From NCBI GenBank assembly GCA_028868825.1, contig JAGWTU010000011.1, positions 1 through 64,000 of the forward strand: a stretch of DNA of 64,000 nucleotides. Reading direction: 5' to 3'. Below are positions 8,196-16,999 of this stretch, one piece after another. This DNA comes from Burkholderiales bacterium (GTDB taxonomy: Bacteria > Pseudomonadota > Gammaproteobacteria > Burkholderiales > Burkholderiaceae_C). The translations under genes and the position numbers were made by a program. The notes beneath the pieces were generated by a model. The model ran no database searches and was not told the DNA's origin. It saw only the letters and a program-made list of their open reading frames with translations. How positions within the stretch are numbered: the first letter of the stretch is position 1; the number at the start of each line of letters is the position of its first letter.

Positions 8196-9901
8196 AATCG
8201 CGTCATACCCTCATCGCCGCGGCCCTGGCCGTGGCCAGCACGGCGACCCTGGCCGCCGAGGATCTCGGCCAGACCGTCAAGCAGCAGACGAACTGGACCG
8301 CGATCGCGATGTTCGTCGCCTTCGTCGTGATGACGCTGTTCATCACGAAATGGGCCGCTGCGCGCACCAAGAGCGCGGCCGACTTCTACACCGCCGGCGG
8401 CGGCATCACCGGTTTCCAGAACGGCCTGGCGATCGCCGGCGACTACATGTCGGCGGCCTCGTTCCTGGGCATCTCGGCCGCGGTGATGGCCAGCGGCTAC
8501 GACGGCCTGATCTATTCGATCGGCTTCCTCGTCGGCTGGCCGGTCGTCACCTTCCTGCTCGCCGAGCGGCTGCGCAACCTCGGCAAGTTCACCTTCGCCG
8601 ACGTCGCCGCGTTCCGCTTCGCGCAGACGCCGGTGCGCGTGTTCGCTGCCAGCGGCACGCTGATCGTCGTCGCCTTCTACCTGATCGCGCAGATGGTCGG
8701 CGCTGGCCAGCTCATCAAGCTGCTGTTCGGTCTCGAGTACTGGCACGCGGTGGTCATCGTCGGCGCGCTGATGATGGTCTACGTGCTGTTCGGCGGCATG
8801 ACGGCGACGACCTGGGTGCAGATCATCAAGGCCGGCATGCTGCTGTGCGGTGCCACCTTCATGGCCTTCATGGTGCTGTCGCATTACGGCTTCAGCCCCG
8901 AGGCGATGTTCGCCGACGCCGTGCGCGTGAAGACCGAGATGGCCCTCAAGAGCGGCAAGGCGCCCGACGTGGCGGCCAAGATGGGCGCCGCGATCATGGG
9001 CCCGGGCGGCTTCGTCAAGGACCCGATCTCGGCCATCAGCTTCGGCATGGCGCTGATGTTCGGCACCGCCGGACTGCCGCACATCCTGATGCGCTTCTTC
9101 ACCGTGCCCAACGCCAAGGAAGCGCGCAAGTCGGTGCTGTGGGCGACGAGCTGGATCGGCTACTTCTACATCCTGACCTTCATCATCGGCTTCGGCGCCA
9201 TCACCTTCGTGATCTCGAATCCGCAGTTCCTCGATGCCAAGGGCGCGCTGCTCGGCGGTGGCAACATGGCCGCCATCCACCTCGCCAACGCGGTCGGCGG
9301 CAACGTCTTCCTCGGCTTCATCTCGGCGGTGGCGTTCGCGACCATCCTCGCCGTCGTCGCCGGCCTGACGCTGTCGGGCGCCTCGGCGGTCTCGCATGAC
9401 CTGTACGCTACCGTCATGAAGGCCGGCAAGGCCGACAGCGCGAGCGAGCTGCGCGTCTCGCGCATCACGACCGTCGCTCTCGGCATCGTCGCGGTGCTGC
9501 TCGGCATCGCGTTCGAGAAGCAGAACATCGCCTTCATGGTCTCTCTCGCCTTCGCCGTGGCCGCGAGCGCGAACTTCCCGGTGCTGCTGATGAGCGTGCT
9601 GTGGAAGGGCTGCACGACGCGCGGCGCCGTCATCGGCGGCTTCCTCGGCCTGATCTCGTCGGTCGTGCTGACGATCGTCTCGCCGGCGGTCTGGGAAGCC
9701 GTCCTCGGCAACCCGAAGGGTTCGGCGATGTTCCCGTACACGAGCCCGGCGCTGTTCTCGATGACGATCGGCTTCGTCGGCATCTGGTTGTTCAGCATCC
9801 TGGACAACAGCCCGCGTGCCCAGGTCGACAAGGACGGCTTCCTGGCCCAGCAGGTGCGTTCGGAGACCGGCATCGGCGCGTCGGGCGCCAGCGGCCACTA
9901 G
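8192..9901 (+). CDS. actP: Cation/acetate symporter ActP
   Basis: 569 residues. A signal-like first segment (residues 1-22, ending TATLAAE) is followed by the multi-helix SLC5 / sodium-solute symporter fold. Family hallmarks include [20 protein letters not shown] and [12 protein letters not shown] near the first helices, and LLSGxTxL-type repeats later ([16 protein letters not shown]). It imports acetate and other short carboxylates with a cation across the inner membrane. The GTG start at 8192 overlaps the DUF485 stop and precedes the typical ActP N-terminus. Length and order (DUF485 then actP) match E. coli and Pseudomonas. A strong terminator follows at 9926-9963, so the downstream signalling genes may be expressed partly on their own. 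The longer frame back to 7853 would swallow the DUF485 gene and was rejected. Confidence 0.93.
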   Translation: MKSRHTLIAAALAVASTATLAAEDLGQTVKQQTNWTAIAMFVAFVVMTLFITKWAAARTKSAADFYTAGGGITGFQNGLAIAGDYMSAASFLGISAAVMASGYDGLIYSIGFLVGWPVVTFLLAERLRNLGKFTFADVAAFRFAQTPVRVFAASGTLIVVAFYLIAQMVGAGQLIKLLFGLEYWHAVVIVGALMMVYVLFGGMTATTWVQIIKAGMLLCGATFMAFMVLSHYGFSPEAMFADAVRVKTEMALKSGKAPDVAAKMGAAIMGPGGFVKDPISAISFGMALMFGTAGLPHILMRFFTVPNAKEARKSVLWATSWIGYFYILTFIIGFGAITFVISNPQFLDAKGALLGGGNMAAIHLANAVGGNVFLGFISAVAFATILAVVAGLTLSGASAVSHDLYATVMKAGKADSASELRVSRITTVALGIVAVLLGIAFEKQNIAFMVSLAFAVAASANFPVLLMSVLWKGCTTRGAVIGGFLGLISSVVLTIVSPAVWEAVLGNPKGSAMFPYTSPALFSMTIGFVGIWLFSILDNSPRAQVDKDGFLAQQVRSETGIGASGASGH

Positions 9902-9925
9902 AACCTCTAAGCGTTCTTGCCTGAG

Positions 9926-9963
9926 GGGCCGCTGGCATAGTGTCAGCGGCCCTTTGTGTTTTT
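9926..9963 (+). terminator. Rho-independent terminator after actP
   Basis: A 12-bp stem (GGGCCGCTGGCA with TGTCAGCGGCCC, one G-T pair) with the 3-base loop TAG is followed by TTTGTGTTTTT. It lies 25 bp past the actP stop and 10 bp before the ATG of the CBS/nucleotidyltransferase gene. It can therefore end the DUF485-actP message and would also sit in any read-through leader. Confidence 0.85.
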
Positions 9964-9972
9964 CGAAGCCCC

Positions 9973-11427
9973 ATGACCAAGAAGCAAACCGCCGAGCCGC
10001 AGCGCGAGATGCTGACGCTGGTGACGGCGCGCATCCGCGACGCCTTCCTGCGCAAGCCCCATTACGTCGATGGCGGCGCCGACCTCATCACCGTCTGTCG
10101 CGAGCTCTCGGCGCGCGGCCTCACCCAGGCCCTGGTGCGCGACCGCAGCGGCGGCGTCGAGCGCCTGGGCATCTTCACGACCACCGACCTGCGCGACGCG
10201 CTGCTGCGCGACGAGCTGCCGTCGCAACTCGCGGTGCGCGAGGTCGCGCATTTCGAGCTCGTCGAGGTCGACGCCGACGCCGACCTGTTCGAGGCGCTGT
10301 GGCTGATGGTGCGCCACCGCGTGCACCGCCTCGTCGTGCGCGATGGCGGCCAGGTCGCCGGGCTGCTCGGCCAGCTCGACCTCGTCAGCTTCGTCGCCAA
10401 CCATTCGCACATCGTCGCGCTCCAGATCGACGACGCGACCAGCGTCGCCGAACTCGGGCCGGCGAGCCGGCGCATCGACGAGGTCGTCAGCCTGCTGCAT
10501 GGCAGCGGCATCCGCATCGAGCGCATCACGCGGCTCGTCAACGAACTCAACCGGCGCCTGTTCGCGCGCCTGTGGGCGCTGCTCGCGCCGCCGGCGATCA
10601 TCGCCGACAGCTGCCTGCTCGTGATGGGCAGCGAGGGCCGCGGCGAGCAGATCCTCAAGACCGACCAGGACAACGCGCTGCTGCTGCGCGATGGCTGCGA
10701 CGAGGCCGCCGTGGCCGCGCTGGCGCAGCGCTTCAACGCCGCGCTGACCGAGCTCGGCTACCCGCCCTGCCCGGGTGACATCATGGTCACGAACCCGATC
10801 TGGCGCCAGCCGCAAGCGGCATTCCGCGACACCATCCGCAGCTGGATCTACGGCACCGGGCTCGGACCGCATCCCGACGGACCGATGCACCTGGCGATCT
10901 TCTTCGACGCCGCCTGCGTCGCCGGCGACGCGAGCCTGCTGGAGGCCGCGCGCGCCTACCTCGACCAGATCCTCGCCGGCCAGGAGCCGTTCCTGGGGCG
11001 CTTCGCCGCTGCCGCCGACCAGTTCCAGGAGCCCGGCAACTGGTTCACGCGGCTGACGAACAAGCGCGACGACACGCCGCTGGACCTGAAGAAGCTGGGC
11101 ACCTTCCCGATCGTCCACGGCGTGCGCGCGCTGGCGCTGCAGTACGGCGTGCGCGAGCAGGGCACGGCGGCACGCCTGACGCGCCTGGTCGAGCTGCAGC
11201 GCATCGACGCCGCCCTCGCGCGCGACCTCGTCGACGCGCTCCATCTGCTGATGGGCGTGCGCCTCACGCACCAGCTGCGCCAGCGCGCGAACGGGCAGCC
11301 GGCGAGCAACGAGGTGCGCCCGGGCGAGCTCAGCACGCTCGAACGCGAGCCGCTGCACGACGCGCTCGCCATCGTCAAGCGCTTCCGCGCCTTCCTGCGC
11401 CTGCACTTCAAGTTCGACGCTTTGTAA
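9973..11427 (+). CDS. CBS-domain protein with DUF294 putative nucleotidyltransferase
   Basis: 484 residues. A pair of CBS motifs occupies roughly residues 25-150 (AGLTQALVRDRSGGVERLGIF-like and VHRLVVRDGGQVAGLLGQLD). The DUF294 nucleotidyltransferase domain follows, with the GlnD-like signature MGSEGRGEQILKTDQDNALL near residue 217. The C-terminal third is the helical DUF294_C substrate-binding domain. CBS pairs bind adenine nucleotides, and the transferase part is related to the GlnD uridylyltransferase active site (G-S-x-G-R-x-E and D-x-D). The target is unknown. Genes of this type are repeatedly found beside actP in proteobacteria. ATG 9973 is used because an upstream in-frame ATG at 9940 lies inside the terminator stem. 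The TAA shares one base with the next ATG. Confidence 0.87.
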   Translation: MTKKQTAEPQREMLTLVTARIRDAFLRKPHYVDGGADLITVCRELSARGLTQALVRDRSGGVERLGIFTTTDLRDALLRDELPSQLAVREVAHFELVEVDADADLFEALWLMVRHRVHRLVVRDGGQVAGLLGQLDLVSFVANHSHIVALQIDDATSVAELGPASRRIDEVVSLLHGSGIRIERITRLVNELNRRLFARLWALLAPPAIIADSCLLVMGSEGRGEQILKTDQDNALLLRDGCDEAAVAALAQRFNAALTELGYPPCPGDIMVTNPIWRQPQAAFRDTIRSWIYGTGLGPHPDGPMHLAIFFDAACVAGDASLLEAARAYLDQILAGQEPFLGRFAAAADQFQEPGNWFTRLTNKRDDTPLDLKKLGTFPIVHGVRALALQYGVREQGTAARLTRLVELQRIDAALARDLVDALHLLMGVRLTHQLRQRANGQPASNEVRPGELSTLEREPLHDALAIVKRFRAFLRLHFKFDAL

Positions 11428-11636
11428 TGCCCGAACGCCGCGACCGCCTCCTCACCCAGCGCCTGCTCGCGCTGTTCGGTGCCGGCTGGCTGGTGCTGAG
11501 CTTTCCGCTGCTGCGCATCTGGCTCGGCGACGCGACCTGGTTCGGCTGGCCGCTGCTGCCGACGGCGCTGTTCGCGAGTTGGGCGGCGATCATCGGCGGG
11601 CTCGCCTGGCTGATGGAGTCGCGGGGCGGGCGATGA
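11427..11636 (+). CDS. Small two-helix membrane protein
   Basis: 69 residues with a basic start (MPERRDRLLTQR) and two hydrophobic segments, about residues 13-32 and 42-63, separated by an IWLGDATW loop. The short tail is RGGR. I know no named family, but small membrane proteins of this shape lie between the DUF294 protein and the SLC5-type kinase in related acetate clusters. The reading frame begins on the stop codon of the previous gene (TAATG) and overlaps the kinase gene by 4 bp. Expression is thus tied to both, and it could be a small subunit or regulator of the kinase's transporter domain. That role is inference. Confidence 0.75.
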   Translation: MPERRDRLLTQRLLALFGAGWLVLSFPLLRIWLGDATWFGWPLLPTALFASWAAIIGGLAWLMESRGGR

Positions 11637-14260
11637 CGCCGATGGCGCCGGCGCTCGTCATCGCGGCCTCGCTGGCCTATCTGCTGGCGCTGTTCGGCGT
11701 CGCCGCCTGGGCCGACCGGCGCGCCGCCGCCGGGCGCAGCGTGATCGCCAACGCCTGGGTCTACGCGGCCTCGCTGGGCGTGTACTGCAGCGCCTGGACC
11801 TATTACGGCAGCATCGGCCGCGCCGCCACCGGCGGCGTCTGGTTCCTGCCCATCTACCTCGGTCCGACGCTGGCGATGGTGCTGGCCTGGCCGGTGCTGC
11901 GCAAGATGATCCGCATCGCACGCACCTGGCGCATCACGACGATCGCCGACTTCATCGCCAGCCGCTACGGCAAAAGCCGGCTGCTCGCCGGCGGCGTGAC
12001 GCTGATCGCGCTCGTCGGCGTCATCCCCTATGTCGCGCTGCAGCTCAAGGCCGTGGCCAGCGGCTACGCGCTGCTCACCGGCAGCCCCGCCGGCGGCGCC
12101 GGCTGGTTCGACGGCTCGCTGGCGACGGCGCTCGTGCTCGCCGCGTTCACGATCGCCTTCGGCACGCGCCACCTCGACACGACCGAGCGCCACGAGGGCC
12201 TGGTGGCGGCGATCGCGGCGGAATCGATGGTCAAGCTGCTGGCCTTCGTCGGCGTCGGCATCTTCGTCTGCTGGGGCCTGTACGGTGGCGTCTCGGACGT
12301 GATGGCGCGCGCCGCCGCCGACCCGGCGCTGGCCAGGCTCGTGCGGCCCGAATCGGCATTGCCGTTCGCGCCCGAGCAATGGTTCACGACGATGCTGCTG
12401 GCGATGTTCTCGGTGCTGCTGCTGCCGCGCCAGTTCCAGGTCATGGTCGTCGAGAACGTCGCCGAGGACCATGTGCGCCGCGCCGCCTGGGCCTTCCCGG
12501 CCTACCTGTTCGCGATCAATGTCTTCGTGCTGCCGATCGCGCTCGGCGGCCTGCTCTACTTCGGCGCCGGCCGCGCCGACCCCGAGACCTTCGTGCTCTC
12601 GCTGCCGCTGGCCGCGGGCGCGCCGGCGCTGGCGCTGGCGGCCTTCGTCGGCGGCCTCTCGGCGGCCACCGGCATGGTCGTCGTCGAGGCGATCGCCGTC
12701 TCGACGATGGTCTGCAACGACCTCGTGCTGCCGCTGCTGCTGCGCCTGCCGCAGTTCCGCTCGCGCGACCTCACGGCGACGCTGCTGCTCGTGCGGCGCA
12801 GCGTCATCGTCGCGCTGCTGCTGCTGGGCTGGGTCTACTTCCGCATCGCCGGCGAGGCCTATGCGCTCGTCAGCATCGGCCTCATCAGTTTCGCCGCGGT
12901 GGCGCAGTTCGCGCCCGCGCTGCTCGGCGGCATGTACTGGAAGGGCGGCACGCGCGACGGCGCGCTCGCCGGGCTCGGCGCCGGGGCGCTGCTGTGGACC
13001 TACACGCTGATGCTGCCGTCGATCGCGAAGTCGGGCTGGATCGACGCGAGCTGGCTGCGCGACGGACCGGGGGGCGTGGCGCTGCTGCGCCCGGAGTCGC
13101 TGTTCGGCCTCGCCGGCATGGACAACCTGACGCACGCGATGTTCTGGAGCCTGCTCGCCAACATCGGCCTGTACGTCACGGTCTCGCTCGCGCGGCCGCC
13201 GCGCGCGGCCGAGGCGAGCCAGGCGCTGCAGTTCGTCGATGTCTTCGAGCGCGCCGCCGCCGAGCGCGTGTTCTGGCGCGGCCGCGCCCGCGTCGCCGAC
13301 CTCGCGGCGCTGGTCGCGCGCTTCCTCGGGCCGGCGCGTTCGCACGCGCTGTTCGCCGGTCAGGGTGAGCAGGCGATGGCCGATCCGCGCCTCGTGCAGA
13401 CGGCCGAGACGCAGCTCGCCGGCGCCATCGGCAGCGCCTCGGCACGCGCGCTCGTCGCTTCCACGGTCGAGGAGGACGCGCTCGAGCTCGACGACGTGCT
13501 GCGCATCGTCGAGGAGGCCAGCGAGCTGCGCCAGCTCAACGAGAAGCTGCAGTCGCTGGACCGGCTCAAGGATGATTTCATGTCGTCGGTGACGCACGAG
13601 CTGCGCACGCCGCTGACGAGCATCCGCGCGCTCGCCGAGCTGATGGCCGACGATCCGGAGATGGCGCCGGCGCAGCGCCAGCGCTTCCTCGGCCTCGTCG
13701 TCGCCGAGACCGAGCGCCTGTCGCGCCTCGTGAACCAGGTGCTCGACATGGCGAAGATCGAGTCGGGCAACGCCGACTGGCGCTCGGTCGAGGTCGACCT
13801 CGCGGCGCTGCTCGACCAGGCGCTGGCGACCACGGCCGAGCTGTTCCGCGAGCGCGGCGCGGCGGTCGAGCTGCACCAGCAACCGGTGCCGCCGCTGCAC
13901 GCCGACCCCGACCGGCTGCTGCAGGTGGTGCTGAACCTGCTGTCCAACGCGGCCAAGTTCGTGCCCGCCGGCCGCGGCCGCGTCGACGTGCGGCTGGCGC
14001 GGCGCGGCGACGCGCTGCGCGTCGAGGTGCAGGACAACGGCCCCGGCATCACGCGCGAGCAGCAGGCGCTGGTGTTCGAGAAATTCCGCCAGGGCGGCGA
14101 CGCGCGCGACCGGCCGCAGGGCACCGGCCTGGGCCTGCCGATCAGCCGCGCCATCGTCGAGCATTTCGGCGGCCATCTGTGGCTCCAATCAGAACCGGGG
14201 CAGGGCGCCTGCTTCGGCTTCGACATCCCTATCCAAAGCCTTCCGGAGACGACCCCGTGA
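11633..14260 (+). CDS. SLC5-STAC sensor histidine kinase, CrbS/CbrA type
   Basis: 875 residues. Residues 1 to about 515 form an SLC5 sodium-solute-symporter domain with about 13 helices. It has the typical IGRAATGGVWFLPIYLGPTLA start and FQVMVVENVAEDHVRRA. Residues of about 550-615 are a STAC domain (VADLAALVARFLGPARSHALF to ASARALVAST). A short coiled coil then leads into the kinase core: HELRTPL with phospho-His 655, N-box NLLSNAAKF, DNGPGI, and GTGLGLPIS. Membrane kinases of this class sense or couple to solute flux. CrbS controls acetate use and CbrA controls carbon/nitrogen use. Being in one operon with the receiver below, and next to actP, argues for acetate or short-acid sensing. No PAS domain is visible between STAC and HisKA. 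Overlaps of 4 bp occur at both ends. Confidence 0.9.
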   Translation: MTPMAPALVIAASLAYLLALFGVAAWADRRAAAGRSVIANAWVYAASLGVYCSAWTYYGSIGRAATGGVWFLPIYLGPTLAMVLAWPVLRKMIRIARTWRITTIADFIASRYGKSRLLAGGVTLIALVGVIPYVALQLKAVASGYALLTGSPAGGAGWFDGSLATALVLAAFTIAFGTRHLDTTERHEGLVAAIAAESMVKLLAFVGVGIFVCWGLYGGVSDVMARAAADPALARLVRPESALPFAPEQWFTTMLLAMFSVLLLPRQFQVMVVENVAEDHVRRAAWAFPAYLFAINVFVLPIALGGLLYFGAGRADPETFVLSLPLAAGAPALALAAFVGGLSAATGMVVVEAIAVSTMVCNDLVLPLLLRLPQFRSRDLTATLLLVRRSVIVALLLLGWVYFRIAGEAYALVSIGLISFAAVAQFAPALLGGMYWKGGTRDGALAGLGAGALLWTYTLMLPSIAKSGWIDASWLRDGPGGVALLRPESLFGLAGMDNLTHAMFWSLLANIGLYVTVSLARPPRAAEASQALQFVDVFERAAAERVFWRGRARVADLAALVARFLGPARSHALFAGQGEQAMADPRLVQTAETQLAGAIGSASARALVASTVEEDALELDDVLRIVEEASELRQLNEKLQSLDRLKDDFMSSVTHELRTPLTSIRALAELMADDPEMAPAQRQRFLGLVVAETERLSRLVNQVLDMAKIESGNADWRSVEVDLAALLDQALATTAELFRERGAAVELHQQPVPPLHADPDRLLQVVLNLLSNAAKFVPAGRGRVDVRLARRGDALRVEVQDNGPGITREQQALVFEKFRQGGDARDRPQGTGLGLPISRAIVEHFGGHLWLQSEPGQGACFGFDIPIQSLPETTP

Positions 14261-14622
14261 ACCGCAAAGTCCTGATCGCCGACGACGAGCCCAACATCCT
14301 GATCTCGCTCGAGTTCCTGATGCAGCGCGAAGGCCACGAGGTGCTGCTGGCACGCGACGGCAACGCCGCGCTGGCGGCGATCGTCGAACACCGGCCCGAC
14401 CTCGTGCTGCTCGACGTGATGATGCCCGGCAAGAACGGCTACGAGGTCTGCCAGGCGGTGCGCGCCGACGAGCGCCTGGCCGGCGTCAAGATCCTCATGC
14501 TCACCGCCAAGGGCCGCGACACCGATGTCGCGCAGGGCCTGGGCGTCGGTGCCGACGCCTACATGACGAAGCCGTTCTCGACCAAGGAGCTGGCGGCGCG
14601 CGTGCGGGAGCTGCTCGGATGA
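14257..14622 (+). CDS. Stand-alone receiver-domain response regulator
   Basis: 121 residues, a single CheY-like receiver with no output domain. The acidic pocket is D9-D10 (IADDEPN). The phospho-acceptor Asp53 is in LLDVMMPG, Thr is in MLTAKG, and Lys is in MTKPF. The GTG start at 14257 overlaps the kinase stop, and the stop overlaps the next ATG (14619-14622). It is therefore almost certainly the partner of the SLC5-STAC kinase. CrbR of the Vibrio and Pseudomonas acetate system carries a LuxR-type DNA-binding domain. Here that part is absent, so output must go through another protein: a transcription factor elsewhere, a phosphorelay, or the PAS/exonuclease protein that follows. The last is inference from coupling only. 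Confidence 0.9.
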   Translation: MNRKVLIADDEPNILISLEFLMQREGHEVLLARDGNAALAAIVEHRPDLVLLDVMMPGKNGYEVCQAVRADERLAGVKILMLTAKGRDTDVAQGLGVGADAYMTKPFSTKELAARVRELLG

Positions 14623-16784
14623 ACCTCGACCGCCGCGAGATCGTCGCCGCGCTGGCGCCGGCGCTGGCCTTCGCGCTGCTGCTCGCGGGCGCGGCCGGCC
14701 TCGTCGCGGCGACGCTGGCGCCGGCCGAGCGCGCGGCGCTGTGGGCCCTGCTCGAACCGCGCATCGCGCTGGTGTTCATGCTCTGGTTCGTCGCCGCGCT
14801 GGCCGGTGGCGTGGCGCTGCGCTGGGCCTGGCTGCAGTTCGGCGCCGCGCCCGGGCGGCTGGCCGAATCGGTGCAGGTGCTGTTGACGAGCGACGCGCCG
14901 CCGCGGCTGGCCAGCAGCGGCGGCGCCGGCAGCCGCGCGCTGGCGACCGCGGTCAACGCCCTCGTGCTCCAGCGCAACGCGATGCGCGAGGGCATCGAGC
15001 AGAAGATCGCCGATGCCAGCCGCGAGGTCGAGCAGGAACGCAACCGCCTGGCCGCGCTGATGGCCGAGCTGACGCAGAGCGTCGTCGTCTGCAACCTCGA
15101 CGGCCGCATCCTGCTCTACAACGCCCGCGCCCGCATCCAGTTCCGCGCCCTGGCCGACGGCGCGGCGATCGGCGGCGCCGAGGCGATCGGCCTCGGGCGC
15201 TCGATCTACGGCGTGCTCGACCGCCGCCTCGTCGCCCATGCGCTCGAGGCGGTGCAGCAGCGGCTGCAGCGCGGCGCCGCGCACCCGACGGCGCAGTTCG
15301 TCACCGGCACGCGCGGCGGCCAGCTGCTGCGCGTGCAGATGAGCCCGGTGCGCTCGACCGACATCGATGCGCCGCTCAACGGCTTCGTGCTGATGCTCGA
15401 CAACATCACACGCGACCTCGCCGAGGACGCCGAGCGCGACCGCATCGTGCAGCAGCTCACCGAGGGCCATCGCGGCGCGCTGGGCAACGTGCAGGCGGCG
15501 GTCGAACTGCTCGACGATCCCGGCCTCGACGCCGCGACGCGCGAGCGCTTCCTGGCCATCATCCGCGACGAGGTCGGCGCGATGTCGCGCCGCCTCAACG
15601 AGGCCGCGGCGCAAGGGCTGCGCGAGCTGAAGACGCGCTGGCCGCTCGAGGACATGCTGGGGGCCGACTTCGTCGCCGCCGCGGCGCGGCGCATCGAGGC
15701 GCAGTGCGGCGCCCGTGTCAGCGCCAGCGAGGTCGACGCCCAGCTCTGGCTGAAGGTCGACAGCTACTCGCTGATCCAGGCGCTGGCGCATCTCGCCGGC
15801 CGTCTGCACGACGAATACGAGATCGATCGCTTGCAGCTGCGCCTGGCGAGCGCGACGCCGGGCTCGGGCGAGCGCGCCCAGCTCGACCTCGTCTGGGCCG
15901 CGCGCGCGATGAGCACCGAGACCGTCACCGCCTGGGAGACCGAGGCCATCAAGGCCGGCGACGAGACGAGCCCGCTGACGGTGCGCGACATCCTCGAGCG
16001 CCATGGCGGCGCGCTCTGGTTCGAGCGCGCGCGCGTGCGCCAGGAGGCCTTTTTCCGCCTGCTGCTGCCGCTGGCGGGCGAGGTCGCGCCGCTCGAATCG
16101 GTCGACCTGATGCGCGGCGCGAGCCGGCCCGAGTTCTACGACTTCGACCTCTTTGCGCAGGGCGCCAGCCATCTCGAGCTCGCCGAGCGGCCGCTGGCCG
16201 AACTCGCCTACACCGTGTTCGACACCGAGACGACCGGCCTGCAGCCGTCCGAGGGCGACGAGATCATCCAGTTCGGCGCCACGCGCATCGTCGCGGCCAA
16301 GCTGCGGCGCCAGGAATGTTTCGACCAGCTCGTCGATCCGCAGCGGCCGCTGTCGGCGGCCGGCATCGAGATCCACGGCATCCAGCCCGAGATGCTGCGC
16401 GGCCAACCGACGATCGCCTCGGTGCTGCCGGCCTTCCATGCCTTCGCCCAGGACACCGTGCTGGTGGCGCACAACGCCGCCTTCGACATGCGTTTCCTGC
16501 AGCTCAAGGAGGCGAGCACCGGGCTGCGCTTCGACCAGCCGGTGCTCGACACGCTGCTGCTTTCGGCCGTCGTGCATCCGCAGCAGGAATCGCACCGCCT
16601 GGAGGCCATCGCCGAGCGCCTGGGCGTCGTCGTCCTCGGCCGCCACACGGCGCTCGGCGACGCGATGGTCACCGCCGAGGTCTACCTGAAGATGCTGCCG
16701 CTGCTGCAGGCCATGGGCATCCATACGCTGGGTCAGGCGCTCGAGGCTTCGCGCAAGACCTATCTGGCGCGCGTGAACTACTAG
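14619..16784 (+). CDS. Membrane PAS / degenerate histidine kinase fused to DnaQ-like DEDDh exonuclease
   Basis: 721 residues. There are two membrane helices (about 11-32 and 47-70), a coiled coil near 115-140, and a PAS domain around 140-265 (LMAELTQSVVVCNLDGRILLYN). A region of about 270-490 is laid out like HisKA-HATPase. It keeps a histidine at 284 (LTEGHRGALGNVQAAVELL) and the tail HGGALWFER...FRLLLPL, but has lost the HELRTPL, N-box and DxGxG motifs. The C-terminus (about 528-705) is a DnaQ/epsilon-like 3'-5' exonuclease with all five DEDDh residues: D535 and E537 (FDTET), D623 (AHNAAFD), H676 and D681 (HTALGDA). A separate nuclease gene is a known neighbour of actP in Pseudomonas; here it is fused to a sensor-like, membrane-bound module. 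ATG overlaps the receiver stop. A short spacer with inverted repeats follows. Confidence 0.85.
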   Translation: MNLDRREIVAALAPALAFALLLAGAAGLVAATLAPAERAALWALLEPRIALVFMLWFVAALAGGVALRWAWLQFGAAPGRLAESVQVLLTSDAPPRLASSGGAGSRALATAVNALVLQRNAMREGIEQKIADASREVEQERNRLAALMAELTQSVVVCNLDGRILLYNARARIQFRALADGAAIGGAEAIGLGRSIYGVLDRRLVAHALEAVQQRLQRGAAHPTAQFVTGTRGGQLLRVQMSPVRSTDIDAPLNGFVLMLDNITRDLAEDAERDRIVQQLTEGHRGALGNVQAAVELLDDPGLDAATRERFLAIIRDEVGAMSRRLNEAAAQGLRELKTRWPLEDMLGADFVAAAARRIEAQCGARVSASEVDAQLWLKVDSYSLIQALAHLAGRLHDEYEIDRLQLRLASATPGSGERAQLDLVWAARAMSTETVTAWETEAIKAGDETSPLTVRDILERHGGALWFERARVRQEAFFRLLLPLAGEVAPLESVDLMRGASRPEFYDFDLFAQGASHLELAERPLAELAYTVFDTETTGLQPSEGDEIIQFGATRIVAAKLRRQECFDQLVDPQRPLSAAGIEIHGIQPEMLRGQPTIASVLPAFHAFAQDTVLVAHNAAFDMRFLQLKEASTGLRFDQPVLDTLLLSAVVHPQQESHRLEAIAERLGVVVLGRHTALGDAMVTAEVYLKMLPLLQAMGIHTLGQALEASRKTYLARVNY

Positions 16785-16838
16785 ACGCGGCGGCCGCCGG
16801 CGGCGGCGTCGTTGCGTCACCGGCGTGCCCGCAGTCCT

Positions 16839-16850
16839 ATGCCTAGGCAT
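16839..16850. repeat. 12-bp perfect palindrome ATGCCTAGGCAT
   Basis: A perfect palindrome in the 215-bp spacer between the exonuclease-fusion gene and the hybrid kinase gene. It lies 150 bp before the kinase start. It could be a binding site for a dimeric regulator; nothing more can be said from one copy. Confidence 0.3.
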
Positions 16851-16889
16851 TGAGCCAGCGCAGACGACGGCGTGCAATCGCTCGCGTCT

Positions 16890-16912
16890 AGGTATCCCCC
16901 CATCAAATACCT
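16890..16912. promoter_or_regulatory. Possible operator: AGGTAT-N11-ATACCT upstream of hybrid kinase gene
   Basis: An inverted repeat with 6-bp arms, AGGTAT at 16890-16895 and ATACCT at 16907-16912, and an 11-base C-rich centre. It is 88 bp before the kinase ATG. The spacing fits a dimeric helix-turn-helix regulator. The sequence around it is lower in GC than the flanking genes, as expected for a promoter region. No clear -35/-10 pair was identified. Confidence 0.35.
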
Positions 16913-16999
16913 GGCTTTGTAGCGGTACATCGGACTATCGTACGGAGCGCATCGCGCCAATATCGAGGCCTTGCTACCTTCGACTCCGGTTTCCCTGCC

